NCBI RefSeq assembly: GCF_010550245.1
Contig: NZ_JAAGLU010000041.1
Location: 1-64,000, forward strand
Direction: 5' to 3'
Length of the DNA: 64,000 nt
From: Streptomyces sp. SID12501
Lineage (GTDB): Bacteria > Actinomycetota > Actinomycetes > Streptomycetales > Streptomycetaceae
Shown here one piece after another: positions 1-7,722 of this stretch; within the stretch, counting starts at the first letter, position 1, and each line of letters opens with the position of its first letter. Position numbers and translations under genes: made by a program. The notes under the pieces were generated by a model. It was not told the origin of the DNA. It did not search any database and saw only the letters and a list, made by a program, of their open reading frames with translations.

Positions 1-915
1 CCCGCTGCCGCCGGCCGAACCTACGGCAGCCGCCGCCCGCGACGCCGCCGCCGCAGCCCGGCCGGCCGACTCCTTGGACTCCAGTGCCTCCTGTGCCGCG
101 ACCTGCGCCGCCGCCTTCGCCGCCTGCGTGGCCTTCTCCGCCTTCGCCGCCTCCTCCTTGGCGGTCTCGGTCAGCTCCTTGGCCCGCTTCTGCGCCGTGT
201 CTGCGAGTACGGCCAGCTGCGCGACAGTCAGCGTCTCCTGGTCACGCGCGGCCGCGACCGCCCACCCGTCGTCCAGGAAGTCCTGTACGTCCTCGTCCGT
301 ACCGTCAAGTGCCTGACCCGCGAGCAGCTTCACGTTCGTGCCGCCGGTGTACATCAGCTGGGCGACCCGGACCCGGTTGTCGTCGGCCCGCGCCTTGTAC
401 TGCCCCGTCTCGAGGAACGCACTCACGTCGTCGGCTGTGCCGCTGAGAGCCGTGTTGCCGGCCTTCTTCACGCCCGAACCACCGAAGGCCATGACCTGCG
501 CTGCTTGGACGCGCTGGTCCTCCTCGTAGGCCGCGGTGAAGTCACCGTCGAGGAAGGCCTGGAGCTCAGTCTCAGCGCCGTCCAGCGCGGCGTTGGCCGC
601 ATCGCGCACACCAGGACCTCCGATGGCCATGATCTGTGCCACCTCGACCCGCAGATCCTCCAGCTGGGCGGCCGGCAGGTCCACGTCCATGAACGTCTGG
701 ACGTCGTCGATCGAACCCAGTAGGGCCGCCTCGGCCGCGCGCCGGACGCCCTGACCGCCGTACTCCCACTCCATGAGGACGTCGGCGCGTCCGTGCTCCG
801 GTGCCTCGTCGGCTGCCGAGGCAGGGCGCAGATCGATGCCCAGGACCATTACCAGGGCTATCAGCGCCGCCATGATGCCGCGCCATGCCGACGCAGCCTG
901 CAATCTGACACTCAA
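1..915 (-). CDS. ALF-repeat secreted protein (3' part outside window)
   Basis: Reading leftward from a TTG start at 915 (GAGGGAG ribosome binding site at 923-929, 7-base spacer), the frame stays open to the window edge for 305 codons. It begins with a Sec signal peptide of about 35 residues: arginines, a hydrophobic core containing ALIALVMVLG, and an A-S-A cleavage site. Four imperfect repeats of about 40 residues follow, with the pattern 'A.ALDGTD.DVQ.FLDDG...A...D.RV.VAQ.MA.GG', the actinobacterial ALF repeat. After the repeats comes an Ala/Lys/Glu-rich, probably coiled-coil segment. Proteins of this family are exported and often large; the function is unknown. The C-terminus is not visible. 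Assignment is by repeat pattern, with no enzymatic claim. Confidence 0.8.
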   Translation of the reverse strand, partial: MSVRLQAASAWRGIMAALIALVMVLGIDLRPASAADEAPEHGRADVLMEWEYGGQGVRRAAEAALLGSIDDVQTFMDVDLPAAQLEDLRVEVAQIMAIGGPGVRDAANAALDGAETELQAFLDGDFTAAYEEDQRVQAAQVMAFGGSGVKKAGNTALSGTADDVSAFLETGQYKARADDNRVRVAQLMYTGGTNVKLLAGQALDGTDEDVQDFLDDGWAVAAARDQETLTVAQLAVLADTAQKRAKELTETAKEEAAKAEKATQAAKAAAQVAAQEALESKESAGRAAAAASRAAAAVGSAGGSG

Positions 916-1392
916 CGTGTTACTCCCTCGTTCCGTTGATATTCAGCTCGTTGGGTATTCAGTAGATTTACGTAGGTCATCATCGCTCGCTTACCGAGCC
1001 TGTTCCTTTAACCGCACCTTACAGTTTTTATGTGCGATTCATAGAAAAATTTCACCGCTCTTTTACCTGAAAGTCCATCCTTGTCCACTATTTCCGACAT
1101 ACCCCCCTACTCTTCCGTGACCCGTTCTTTATGGAAATCAATACAACCCTTTTCGAGTGTGGCTGATCTCACGTCGCACCCCTCTGGTTTGCCTGAATTG
1201 TTCGGTTCCGTGAAGTGGACGTGGTCTGGGGTGCGGGATTACATACGTGGCACAGGCGGTTTCCGGTAAGTGGGCAGGGGTATATTTCATTGCCGGGAGT
1301 GAGGGCTGCGCGTATCGCGTTCACATTCCCTTAGTCCGCGCGCGAAATTCGTTCCGGCTTATTATTCCTCCCGGAGCAACGAAGTCAGGATT
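916..1392. other. AT-rich intergenic region between divergent secreted-protein genes
   Basis: This 477-base gap is clearly richer in A and T than its surroundings, especially 930-1180, where runs such as TTCATAGAAAAATTTCACC occur. It separates the leftward ALF-repeat gene from the rightward secreted protein at 1396, so it should hold two divergent promoters. No convincing open frame, tRNA or strong hairpin is seen. The base composition could reflect a recently acquired or strongly promoter-rich segment; that is inference. Confidence 0.5.
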
Positions 1393-1395
1393 GTG

Positions 1396-1947
1396 ATGAA
1401 GGGGCGTTTTCTCGTGCCGTTGAAGTCATACCGCAGGAGACTCATAGGGACGGCCCTGGCGGCTCTGGCTGCCGGGGCCCTCGCGTGGACCGCCGTGGCG
1501 GGCAGTGTCTCCGCTCAGGAAGGCACTGCGAACCGGGCGTCCGGGGCAGCGACGGCGGTGGCTGACGAGGCTCCCGGTTACGCCGTCGAAAACTTCGACT
1601 ACCCGCAGGCGGACAAGATCCTCGCCGAGAAGGACATCGTGCTCAAGCGCGGCGATGGTCACATCACGCTGGCCGACTGCGTGACCGGCACGGGCCAGCT
1701 CGAGGTCATGGCGCGCGACCAAAGCAAGATTTGCTTCAATGTCAAGGGCGCCTCCGGCTGGCTGACCCTGGAGCTCCCCTCCGTCTATCTCATCAGGGGT
1801 AACGACTACGTGACCCAGGCCGAGATGACAGTCGACGCCGAGGAACAGACGTACGACATCACCAAGAACACCTGGACTCCGGTCGGCGAGAGCGCGGACG
1901 AGCAGACCCGCGAGTGGACGCTCCTGGAGATCAGAACCTCCAAGTAG
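1396..1947 (+). CDS. Secreted protein of unknown function
   Basis: A 183-residue protein with a Sec-type signal peptide: basic N-terminus (K/R at positions 2-18), hydrophobic stretch LIGTALAALAAGALAW, and likely cleavage after SVSA near residue 40. The mature part carries two cysteines (in LADCVTG and KICFNVKG) that could form a disulfide, and ends in a beta-rich segment. The start is ATG 1396 with CAGGA at 1386-1390; an immediately preceding GTG at 1393 is an alternative. It lies 80 bases before the pseudo-protease/lectin gene on the same strand, and the two may be co-expressed. I recall similar small exported proteins in other streptomycetes, but no function is known to me. Confidence 0.75.
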   Translation: MKGRFLVPLKSYRRRLIGTALAALAAGALAWTAVAGSVSAQEGTANRASGAATAVADEAPGYAVENFDYPQADKILAEKDIVLKRGDGHITLADCVTGTGQLEVMARDQSKICFNVKGASGWLTLELPSVYLIRGNDYVTQAEMTVDAEEQTYDITKNTWTPVGESADEQTREWTLLEIRTSK

Positions 1948-2027
1948 TCCCCGTCCAGAGCCTCTTGTCCTTCGTTGTGCGGGGTGCCGGACCGGCCCCG
2001 CAGATCTCCAGCCCAAGGAATCACGTC

Positions 2028-3197
2028 ATGCGACACACCAGACCGAAGCGTCTGTCCGCGTTCGCCGCGGCCCTGCTCGCGATCCCGGTCGCGCTGAGTG
2101 CCACTACCGCGTCCGCCGTCACCGGCACGCCCGCCCCCTCCGCCAACGCCACCTACGCCGCGCAGATCGTCATCGGCGACCACGACCGCGGCTGCTCCGG
2201 CGTCCTCGTCGCCAGGCAGTGGCTCCTCACCGCGGCCAGTTGCTTCGCCGCCGACCCGGCCACGAGCATCTCGGTGCCCGCGGGCAAGCCGGCCCTCACG
2301 ACCACCGCGACCATCGGCCGCTCCGACCTGACCAGCACCGCGGGTGCGGTGCGCGAGGTCGTCGAGCTGGTCCCCCGTACCGACCGCGACGTCGTGCTGG
2401 CCCGGCTGGACCGCCCGGTCACCAACGTCACCCCGATCGCCCTGGCCACCGCCGCGCCCACCATGGGCGAGGAGCTGACGTTCGCCGGATACGGGCGCAC
2501 CGCGACCGAGTGGGCGCCGCTGAACCTGCACACCGGCACGCTGTCGGTGGACGCCTCAGCGACCACCACGGCCACGGTGACCGGCAAGAACGGCGCGGCC
2601 GCCTGCATGGGCGACACCGGCGGCCCTGTCATCCGCACGGTCAGTGGCATCCCCCAGCTTGCGGCTCTCAACAGCCGCTCCTATCAGGGCGGTTGCTACG
2701 GCATCGACGCGGCCGAGACCCGCACGGGTGGTATCGCCGCCCGCGTCGACGGCCTTGCCTCCTGGGTCACAGGCGCCGTCAATGCCTTCCGTCCCCTCAC
2801 CAATGTGGGCACCAAAAGGTGCCTGGCAGTTCCCAACGACAGCGAGGCTGACTTCACCGAGCTGTTCCAGTGGACCTGCAGCAACGGCACTGAACAGCTG
2901 TGGCGCTTGGAGCCTGTTGCAGGCGGAAACGGTGATCGCTACCAAGTCCGGAACAGCAACAGCCAGAAGTGTCTTGCCATGCCCAACAACAACGTCGCCG
3001 ACCGCACAGTAGCCATTCAGATGACGTGTGCCAGCGCTATCGGCGAGCGGGTTTGGATCCACGACAGCATCGGTCGGCTGTGGAACCTGAACAGCAATAA
3101 GTGTCTCACCGTCCTCGCTTCCGACCCCGCCCCTGGTGCCAAGGTCGTGCAGTATCCGTGCGGGACGAACACCGACCAGCGGTGGACCTGGTCGTAG
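2028..3197 (+). CDS. Secreted trypsin-fold protein with degraded active site and ricin-type lectin domain
   Basis: A 389-residue exported protein. Residues 1-30 are a signal peptide ending A-S-A. Residues 41-290 follow the chymotrypsin (S1) fold, but the motif normally reading TAAHC is TAASC (Ser71), and the motif normally reading GDSGGP is GDTGGP (Thr197); the Asp of the triad is kept (R-D-V-V-L-A, Asp121). Two of three catalytic residues are therefore replaced, so it is probably a non-proteolytic, binding-type homologue. Residues 295-389 form a ricin-B beta-trefoil with three cysteine-bearing repeats and QxW-like signatures (EQLWRL, ERVWIH, DQRWTW), predicting carbohydrate binding. The chosen ATG begins the signal peptide; an earlier in-frame start would spoil it. 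A hairpin terminator follows. Confidence 0.85.
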   Translation: MRHTRPKRLSAFAAALLAIPVALSATTASAVTGTPAPSANATYAAQIVIGDHDRGCSGVLVARQWLLTAASCFAADPATSISVPAGKPALTTTATIGRSDLTSTAGAVREVVELVPRTDRDVVLARLDRPVTNVTPIALATAAPTMGEELTFAGYGRTATEWAPLNLHTGTLSVDASATTTATVTGKNGAAACMGDTGGPVIRTVSGIPQLAALNSRSYQGGCYGIDAAETRTGGIAARVDGLASWVTGAVNAFRPLTNVGTKRCLAVPNDSEADFTELFQWTCSNGTEQLWRLEPVAGGNGDRYQVRNSNSQKCLAMPNNNVADRTVAIQMTCASAIGERVWIHDSIGRLWNLNSNKCLTVLASDPAPGAKVVQYPCGTNTDQRWTWS

Positions 3198-3237
3198 CAC
3201 GCAGACCGGATCCTCCGGGTGAGCGGCTGTTGCCGCC

Positions 3238-3266
3238 AGGGCGGCCTTCTTCGGAAGGCCGTCCTT
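3238..3266. terminator. Terminator hairpin between convergent genes
   Basis: AGGGCGGCCTTC and GAAGGCCGTCCTT pair (one G-U) around a TTCG tetraloop. It lies between the lectin gene and the convergent DUF397 gene and can serve both strands. Confidence 0.75.
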
Positions 3267-3278
3267 CCCTGTCCGGGA

Positions 3279-3485
3279 CTACTTCATCCCACGGCCGAGC
3301 TCCCCGGACTTGGCGCCGGCAAGGAAGGTATGCCAGCCGCCGGGGGTGAACGTGAGGACCGGGCCAGTTTGGTCCTTGCTGTCGCGTACGGTTCGGCCGC
3401 CCACGGTCGTGGGGGCCACCTCTATGCAGTTGCCCTGCTGCCCGGAGTACGACGACTTCCGGAAGGGGCCTACAACCTCGGTCAC
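3279..3485 (-). CDS. DUF397 small protein (Scr1-toxin/AbaA-like)
   Basis: A 68-residue protein with the DUF397 hallmarks: an F-R-K-S-S-Y-S-G core, then N-C-I-E-V-A, then V-R-D-S-K, ending in the W-H-T-F-L segment. Members of this family sit beside XRE/DUF5753 regulators in streptomycetes and are treated either as toxin-like partners (Scr1/Scr2 type) or as developmental modulators of the WhiJ system. Its start overlaps the stop of the upstream regulator by four bases (ATGA), indicating translational coupling. With the regulator and the HATPase gene at 4539 it forms one WhiJ-like triad. Confidence 0.85.
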   Translation of the reverse strand: MTEVVGPFRKSSYSGQQGNCIEVAPTTVGGRTVRDSKDQTGPVLTFTPGGWHTFLAGAKSGELGRGMK

Positions 3486-4348
3486 GATGCGTCCTCGCTG
3501 CTCCGCAGTGCGCGCCGGATGAGTGTCGCACTGGTGTCCGGTGTCAGTGCTGCCGAGCGTAGTAGGTCGTACGCATTGGCGTAAGCCGCGAGATCTTCGG
3601 AACTCTCAAGGACGGACGTGCCCCTCAGGTTCTCCAGCGTCACGGCTTCGACGGTTGGCTCCGAGTCGAAGCTGAAGGAGGAGAAAGCGGATGCTGAGCC
3701 TGCCAACGCCCCTGCGGTGAACGGCAGTACCTGCACGGTCACGTTCTTCCGCTTCCCGGTCTCAAGGATTGCGGCCAGCTGGCTTCGGTGGATTTCGGCG
3801 TCCACCAACGGGTGGGTGACGACGGCTTCCCAGATGATCGCGGTGTAACTGGCCCCGCCTTCACTGATCTTCGCCTGCCGTTCCTCGCGCACCTTCACCA
3901 ACTGGGCGACCAGCTCAGGAGCGATGTAGTCGGGACCCGAGGTGATGCTCGCTTCCGCATAGGCGGCGGTTTGCAGAAGGCCGGGGAAGAGAACGGGTTC
4001 CCAATCCCTGATGTAGGTCGCGTCGTCCTCAAGCGTGATGTGGTCGAGGTAGTCCGGCCGCAGGTGCGCGGCGTGTTCGAGCCACCAGCCGCGACGGTTG
4101 GCGTTCTTCGACAATGCCTCAAGTTTTGTGCGGACTTCCGGGTTCCCGATGCCGTACGCGTCCAGAAGAGTACGGATCTCCAGCACGCGCGCGGTGACGT
4201 GGCCGCTCTCGATGCGGCTGACCCTGGTCTGATGCACGCCGAGCAACTCGGCCGCCTGCGGCTGATCGACTTTCGCGGCGCGCCGGTACTCCTTGAGCGC
4301 TGCGCCAAGTCGCCTACTGCGCACGGTCGGACGTCCCCCTGTGGGCAT
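3482..4348 (-). CDS. XRE-family regulator with DUF5753 (WhiJ/Scr2-like)
   Basis: 288 residues. The N-terminal helix-turn-helix (about 12-65) includes LGAALKEYRRAAKVDQPQAA and VHQTRVSRIESG, typical of XRE repressors. The remainder is DUF5753, recognisable from the R-G-W-W-L-E-H motif, the FPGLLQTAAYA segment and the VQVLPF motif. In this family the regulator neutralises or controls a DUF397 partner encoded next to it, here translationally coupled downstream. A HATPase-type gene is divergent, as in WhiJ-like loci. Autoregulation through the upstream palindromes (4429-4466) is plausible but unproven. Confidence 0.9.
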   Translation of the reverse strand: MPTGGRPTVRSRRLGAALKEYRRAAKVDQPQAAELLGVHQTRVSRIESGHVTARVLEIRTLLDAYGIGNPEVRTKLEALSKNANRRGWWLEHAAHLRPDYLDHITLEDDATYIRDWEPVLFPGLLQTAAYAEASITSGPDYIAPELVAQLVKVREERQAKISEGGASYTAIIWEAVVTHPLVDAEIHRSQLAAILETGKRKNVTVQVLPFTAGALAGSASAFSSFSFDSEPTVEAVTLENLRGTSVLESSEDLAAYANAYDLLRSAALTPDTSATLIRRALRSSEDAS

Positions 4349-4428
4349 CGGCTCCTCCCCTTCTCCTCCGGTAACCCCGTGTCATGCGGTCACCACTCTA
4401 GGGCTACGAACCAGCACCACGAGGTTCG

Positions 4429-4466
4429 GCATATATGCGTAACCGTTCGATTGCTGTTCAGGTTAC
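4429..4466. promoter_or_regulatory. Palindromes in the divergent promoter region of the first WhiJ-like triad
   Basis: The region between the leftward XRE gene and the rightward HATPase gene holds a perfect 10-base palindrome GCATATATGC (4429-4438), immediately followed by GTAACC (4439-4444) and its inverse GGTTAC (4461-4466). The palindrome is AT-rich against a GC-rich background, as expected for a promoter or operator. Binding by the adjacent XRE regulator is inference. Confidence 0.35.
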
Positions 4467-4538
4467 TTGTGTCCTAGCCTCCCGGAGGAAGCGCCGCTCC
4501 GTGGCGCCGACTTGACGACACGTCAGGGGGACACCGCC

Positions 4539-4983
4539 ATGCCCGAACCCACCTCACCCCAGCCCCGCCAGGCCATCACCTTCCGCATCCCCAAGCACCC
4601 CAGAAACGTCCCCGACGCCCGCACCCAGGTCCGCAAAGCACTCGCCGACTGGGGCCTGCCCGCCGAACTCGCCGCCGACATCGCCCTCGTGGCCACCGAG
4701 TTCGTCACCAACTCCGTACGCCACTGCGAGGTGACCTTCTCCCTGGTCGAGGTCTCTTTGACCCTCCACGGCGACTACCTGCTCCTGGAGGTCTCCGACC
4801 CCGACAAGGAGAAGACCCCGGCACCCGGCACCCCGCACCGCCGGGCAACACGACGAGAACGGACGCGGGTTGACCGTCATCAACGCGCTCACCGAGCAAT
4901 GGGGATGCGACCTGCGCCGGTTCACCAAGTGCTCGTGGGCCACCTTCCCGCTGCCGGAAGTCGCCCCCGCATGTTCCGGCTGA
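4539..4983 (+). pseudogene. HATPase (anti-sigma/RsbW-like) protein, frameshifted
   Basis: Starts at ATG 4539 with AGGGGG at 4525-4530. The first frame encodes the N-terminal half of a GHKL ATPase of the kind found beside XRE/DUF397 genes: the N-box region V-A-T-E-F-V-T-N-S-V-R-H, then a strand ending L-L-L-E-V-S-D-P-D. From about 4846 the family continues in the next frame (+1): HDENGRGLTVINALTEQWG is the ATP-lid/G-box, followed by KCSWATFPLP, stopping at 4981-4983. The two halves joined give about 148 residues, the normal family length. One extra base (or two missing) between about 4800 and 4845, in a C-rich run, breaks the frame. It is either a real disruption or a sequencing error. Confidence 0.8.
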
Positions 4984-5372
4984 CGGCGCGACTGGTCACC
5001 AGGCTGGCCGCCGCACTCCGCCTTCGCACGCCGAGCCCACCAGCCATCCCCGCCGTCACTCAGCCCCCACGCATCCCGGACCCGTACGTCTGGACCCTGC
5101 CCAGCCCCCATCACGCACGCTGGCGACGCTGGCACCGACGCAAGAACCCGACCGACCTGCTCCTCCCCGAGGAGGACTGCTGGCAGCCGCCGCCCCCACC
5201 CCGCCCCTTGAACTGGACGACGACCGACGACGTTGTGCGCCTCTACGTACTCCAAGACCTGGGCGAGGATCGGCGACCCCCGCAGTCAGACCTTGATCAC
5301 GCGGGCGCCCGTGCCGCACAGCACGCCGAGGTCCTCGGGGTCCGAGGTCAGGACGGTCACCGGGGCGGGTGA
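4971..5372 (+). CDS. Hypothetical protein following the HATPase gene
   Basis: 133 residues from ATG 4971, which overlaps the end of the frameshifted HATPase by 13 bases. The N-terminus is basic and amphipathic (L-T-A-R-L-V-T-R-L-A-A-A-L-R-L-R). The middle has the pattern PYVWTLPSPHHARWRRWHRR and a proline-rich acidic segment ending TTDDVVRLYVL, which looks like a genuine conserved core. The last 40 or so residues read through sequence antisense to the convergent PIN-domain gene (overlap 5286-5372) and have a different, non-coding-looking composition. The natural C-terminus may have been lost, leaving a run-on tail. Function unknown. Confidence 0.5.
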   Translation: MFRLTARLVTRLAAALRLRTPSPPAIPAVTQPPRIPDPYVWTLPSPHHARWRRWHRRKNPTDLLLPEEDCWQPPPPPRPLNWTTTDDVVRLYVLQDLGEDRRPPQSDLDHAGARAAQHAEVLGVRGQDGHRGG

Positions 5373-5678
5373 GGCGAGTGCCGTGGCGGCGACGATCGCG
5401 TCGAGGGCGTACTTGTGGCCGTGCAATCCCGCTGCGGCGAGGAGCTTGCTCGCGTGGTGGGCGATGGCTTCGGTGGGCGGGGCGATGTTGACGCGGGAGA
5501 CGGCGTGGTCGAAGCGGGCCTGGCTGGTCCTGGGGTTGCGGACCTCGACGAGGGTGACGGAGCTGGTGACGACGCGAATGTCCTCGGCCTCGGCGGCGGC
5601 GAGCCACTCGGTGAGCTCGGGTGTGCGGCGTACGAGCTTGGACAGACCTTCGCAGTCCAGGACGAGGGTGCCACTCAC
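5286..5678 (-). CDS. PIN-domain toxin (VapC type)
   Basis: 130 residues, the usual length for a single PIN domain. Acidic residues expected for metal-dependent RNase activity are in place: Asp8 in LVLDCEGLSK, Glu near residue 46 in VTLVEVRNP, Asp near 93 in YALDAIVAA, and Asp near 113 in LTSDPEDL. The family cleaves RNA, usually tRNA or rRNA, until bound by the cognate antitoxin. Its ATG overlaps the antitoxin stop by four bases, the standard vapBC arrangement. Its 3' end overlaps the tail of the convergent hypothetical gene, suggesting the pair was inserted here. Confidence 0.85.
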   Translation of the reverse strand: MSGTLVLDCEGLSKLVRRTPELTEWLAAAEAEDIRVVTSSVTLVEVRNPRTSQARFDHAVSRVNIAPPTEAIAHHASKLLAAAGLHGHKYALDAIVAATALASPAPVTVLTSDPEDLGVLCGTGARVIKV

Positions 5679-5953
5679 ACGGCGTCCGCCGAGCCTGCCG
5701 AGTCGCCGCTCAGGAGCGTCCGCTTGGCCTCGACTGCCGTCTGGTTGACCGGGCCGTGTTCGGCCTCCGCGTCTTCGATGAGTTCGCGCAGCCTGTCCCG
5801 TTCCAACTGGCGCTGGATGAGGGCTTCGACGTACGCGGACATGCCTCGTTTGCTGGTGCGGGCCTTGAGGGCGGAGATGGTGCCCTCGTGTAGGGAGACG
5901 GAAACCGGGCGGACGGGACCCTTGCCGGGAGCGGGGGATGGGGGAGCGGCCAT
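5675..5953 (-). CDS. Antitoxin of VapBC pair (ribbon-helix-helix type)
   Basis: 92 residues. The segment RPVSVSLHEGTISALKART followed by GMSAYVEALIQRQLERDRL matches a ribbon-helix-helix DNA-binding domain (strand, then two helices). The charged C-terminus would wrap the toxin. It precedes and overlaps the PIN toxin gene. The ATG at 5953 sits six bases downstream of a TAAAGT -10 element, so the transcript is probably leaderless, and a TAACAA-N5-TTGTTA inverted repeat overlaps that promoter, consistent with autorepression. Confidence 0.8.
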   Translation of the reverse strand: MAAPPSPAPGKGPVRPVSVSLHEGTISALKARTSKRGMSAYVEALIQRQLERDRLRELIEDAEAEHGPVNQTAVEAKRTLLSGDSAGSADAV

Positions 5954-5959
5954 GGCGTC

Positions 5960-5980
5960 ACTTTAACAAGAGTTTTGTTA
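5960..5980 (-). promoter_or_regulatory. Promoter/operator of the vapBC-like pair
   Basis: On the minus strand, TAAAGT (5965-5960) stands exactly six bases before the antitoxin ATG. The inverted repeat TAACAA (5964-5969) / TTGTTA (5975-5980) overlaps it. An AT-rich palindrome on the -10 element is the usual design of an antitoxin autoregulatory operator. Confidence 0.5.
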
Positions 5981-6247
5981 TTCGCGTCGGAGTGCTGTGT
6001 CCACCCTTCCATCAAGAGGACCCAAAGCCTCCACATCTTGTCGAAATTCGGACGGCTCTGCTCTACAACCGTTGATCTGACTCAGAAGTCTCGGTGCGTG
6101 AACCATGAGGTTCTACGGTGTTCGCGGGTTTGCCGTGACTGCTGCTGGGCAAGCGCTCGCCGTTCCGCTGCCGGCCGCCGTTGCCGTTCCAGGGGCGCAG
6201 GTGGTCGTACACGGGCGAGCTTTCCGATGGGGGTAATACAGGTGTCG

Positions 6248-7498
6248 ATGCAGGGCGCGGACAGCGGGCCGCCGTTGCGGGGGCGGGTAGTGAGCGGGAT
6301 GCAGAAGGTGATCCCGTCACCGCGGCAGCCTCTCCCACTGGCCACGGCCGAGCACTCGCTGAGGCCCACTGGGACGACGAACAAGCCCACCCGGGCGGCA
6401 GCGAAGCACGCCGCCATCCGTCCCGGGGGCGACCGTCGGCTCTACGCCCTCGACGGGCTCCGCCTGCTCGCAGCCATAGTGGTCGCCCTGCACCACTACG
6501 CCGGAACCTGGCGGGTCAACCAGCCGGACAACCTCATCTGGGGTCAGCCGGTGTCCGACATCATGCCGAACTGGTTCCGGATCTCCGCGTACGGCTGGAT
6601 CGGCGTCGAGATCTTCTTCGTGGTCAGTGGCTTCGTGATCTGTATGTCGTGCTGGGGCCGTACCCCGCGGCAGTTCTTCACCTCCCGCGTGATCCGGCTC
6701 TACCCGGCGTACTGGTTCTCCATCATCTTCACCACCGCCGTCGTGGTGGCCCTGCCCGGGGTGTGGGAGCGGAAGCAGGGGCGCGAGATTCTGCTCAACT
6801 TCACCATGCTGCAAGGGGGTTCGGGTGTGTCGAACGTCGACCTCGTGTACTGGACCCTCTGGTCGGAGCTGCGTTTCTACCTGCTCTTCATGGCGGTTGT
6901 CGTCACGGGGCTGACGTACCGCAAGGTCGTGGTGTTCTGCTGCCTCTGGGGCGCCGCCGCCATGATTGCCCCGGCCGCGGGCTTCCAGGTCCTAACCTTG
7001 ATCGTCAACCCTGAGGGTGCCTGGTACTTCATCGCGGGCCTGGCCCTCTATCTGATGCACCGCTTCGGCCAGGACCTGTTGCTCTGGGGCATCATCGCCA
7101 TGGCCTGGCTGATGGGACAGCTGGAACTCGGGCATCGCATCGACGCGGTCGAAAAAGTCTCCAGCTGGCGCGGAAGCGTGCTGATCTTCACCGTGTTCCT
7201 GCTGGTCATGGTCGGTATCGCGCTCGGCTACACCGACCGCATCCGCTGGAAGTGGCTGGTCACGGCGGGTGCGTTGACCTACCCGTTCTATCTGATGCAC
7301 TACCTCGTCGGTACGACGGTCATCAACCGGCTGCGCGACACCATGGACGCGCGGCTCCTGGTCGTGTCCGTGGTCGCCGGCTTCCTCGTACTGAGCTGGC
7401 TGGTGCACAAGTTCGTGGAAGCGCCCCTCGCGCGGCTGTTGAAGCGGGGCCTGGACACGTCGTTCGCGCGGCTGCGCAACGCCTCGTCCATGTCCTGA
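6248..7498 (+). CDS. Acyltransferase family 3 membrane protein
   Basis: About 416 residues. After an N-terminal extension of roughly 65 residues comes the hallmark opening R-L-Y-A-L-D-G-L-R-L-L-A-A-I-V-V-A-L-H-H-Y of AT3 acyltransferases, whose conserved Arg and His act in acyl transfer from the cytoplasmic donor. About ten hydrophobic helices follow, with GVEIFFVVSGFVI and an FFTSRVIRLYPAYW motif between them. Such proteins O-acylate exported glycans, lipids or antibiotics; the substrate cannot be read from sequence. The start is uncertain: ATG 6248 is used, with ATG 6299 and GTG 6242 also possible, all before the conserved core. A strong terminator follows at 7520. Confidence 0.85.
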   Translation: MQGADSGPPLRGRVVSGMQKVIPSPRQPLPLATAEHSLRPTGTTNKPTRAAAKHAAIRPGGDRRLYALDGLRLLAAIVVALHHYAGTWRVNQPDNLIWGQPVSDIMPNWFRISAYGWIGVEIFFVVSGFVICMSCWGRTPRQFFTSRVIRLYPAYWFSIIFTTAVVVALPGVWERKQGREILLNFTMLQGGSGVSNVDLVYWTLWSELRFYLLFMAVVVTGLTYRKVVVFCCLWGAAAMIAPAAGFQVLTLIVNPEGAWYFIAGLALYLMHRFGQDLLLWGIIAMAWLMGQLELGHRIDAVEKVSSWRGSVLIFTVFLLVMVGIALGYTDRIRWKWLVTAGALTYPFYLMHYLVGTTVINRLRDTMDARLLVVSVVAGFLVLSWLVHKFVEAPLARLLKRGLDTSFARLRNASSMS

Positions 7499-7519
7499 CC
7501 TGCCGACGCCCCTCTGCCG

Positions 7520-7551
7520 AAACCCCGGGCCACCCTCCTGGCTCGGGGTTT
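7520..7551 (+). terminator. Rho-independent terminator after acyltransferase gene
   Basis: AAACCCCGGGCCA (7520-7532) pairs with TGGCTCGGGGTTT (7539-7551) with a single G-T wobble and a six-base loop, followed by CCTTTCTTC. It begins 21 bases after the stop codon. Confidence 0.85.
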
Positions 7552-7562
7552 CCTTTCTTCGC

Positions 7563-7626
7563 CGGACAGTTCAACCTGCTCAACCGGACAGTTCAACCGG
7601 TTCAGCTTGTTCAATCTGTTCAACCT
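7563..7626. repeat. Tandem 9-base GTTCA-type repeats
   Basis: Four consecutive nine-base units beginning GTTCA start at 7591, 7600, 7609 and 7618 (consensus GTTCARYYK). A fifth GTTCA stands at 7569 inside an earlier copy of CCGGACAGTTCAACC, which recurs 22 bases later at 7584. The array lies between the terminator and the promoter region of the Tat-exported protein gene. Confidence 0.7.
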
Positions 7627-7690
7627 GCATGCACAGCAAGGGCGTTGACCCGCTCCGGGCACACCAGCAGAATGAGCCCCCGCGCGTTGT

Positions 7691-7704
7691 TGAGAGCGCT
7701 CTCA
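7691..7704. promoter_or_regulatory. LacI-family-type operator
   Basis: TGAGAGCGCTCTCA is a perfect 14-base palindrome with the central GCGC typical of LacI/GalR-family operators in streptomycetes (compare the CebR box TGGGAGCGCTCCCA). It sits 19 bases upstream of the ATG at 7723, where a bound repressor would block transcription. No LacI-family gene is encoded in this window, so the regulator is elsewhere. Confidence 0.65.
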
Positions 7705-7722
7705 GTCCGGCAGAGGAGACCC

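Noticed and set aside
7591..7626. CRISPR-like array
   Set aside because: Units are nine bases with no spacers, and no cas genes are present in the window.
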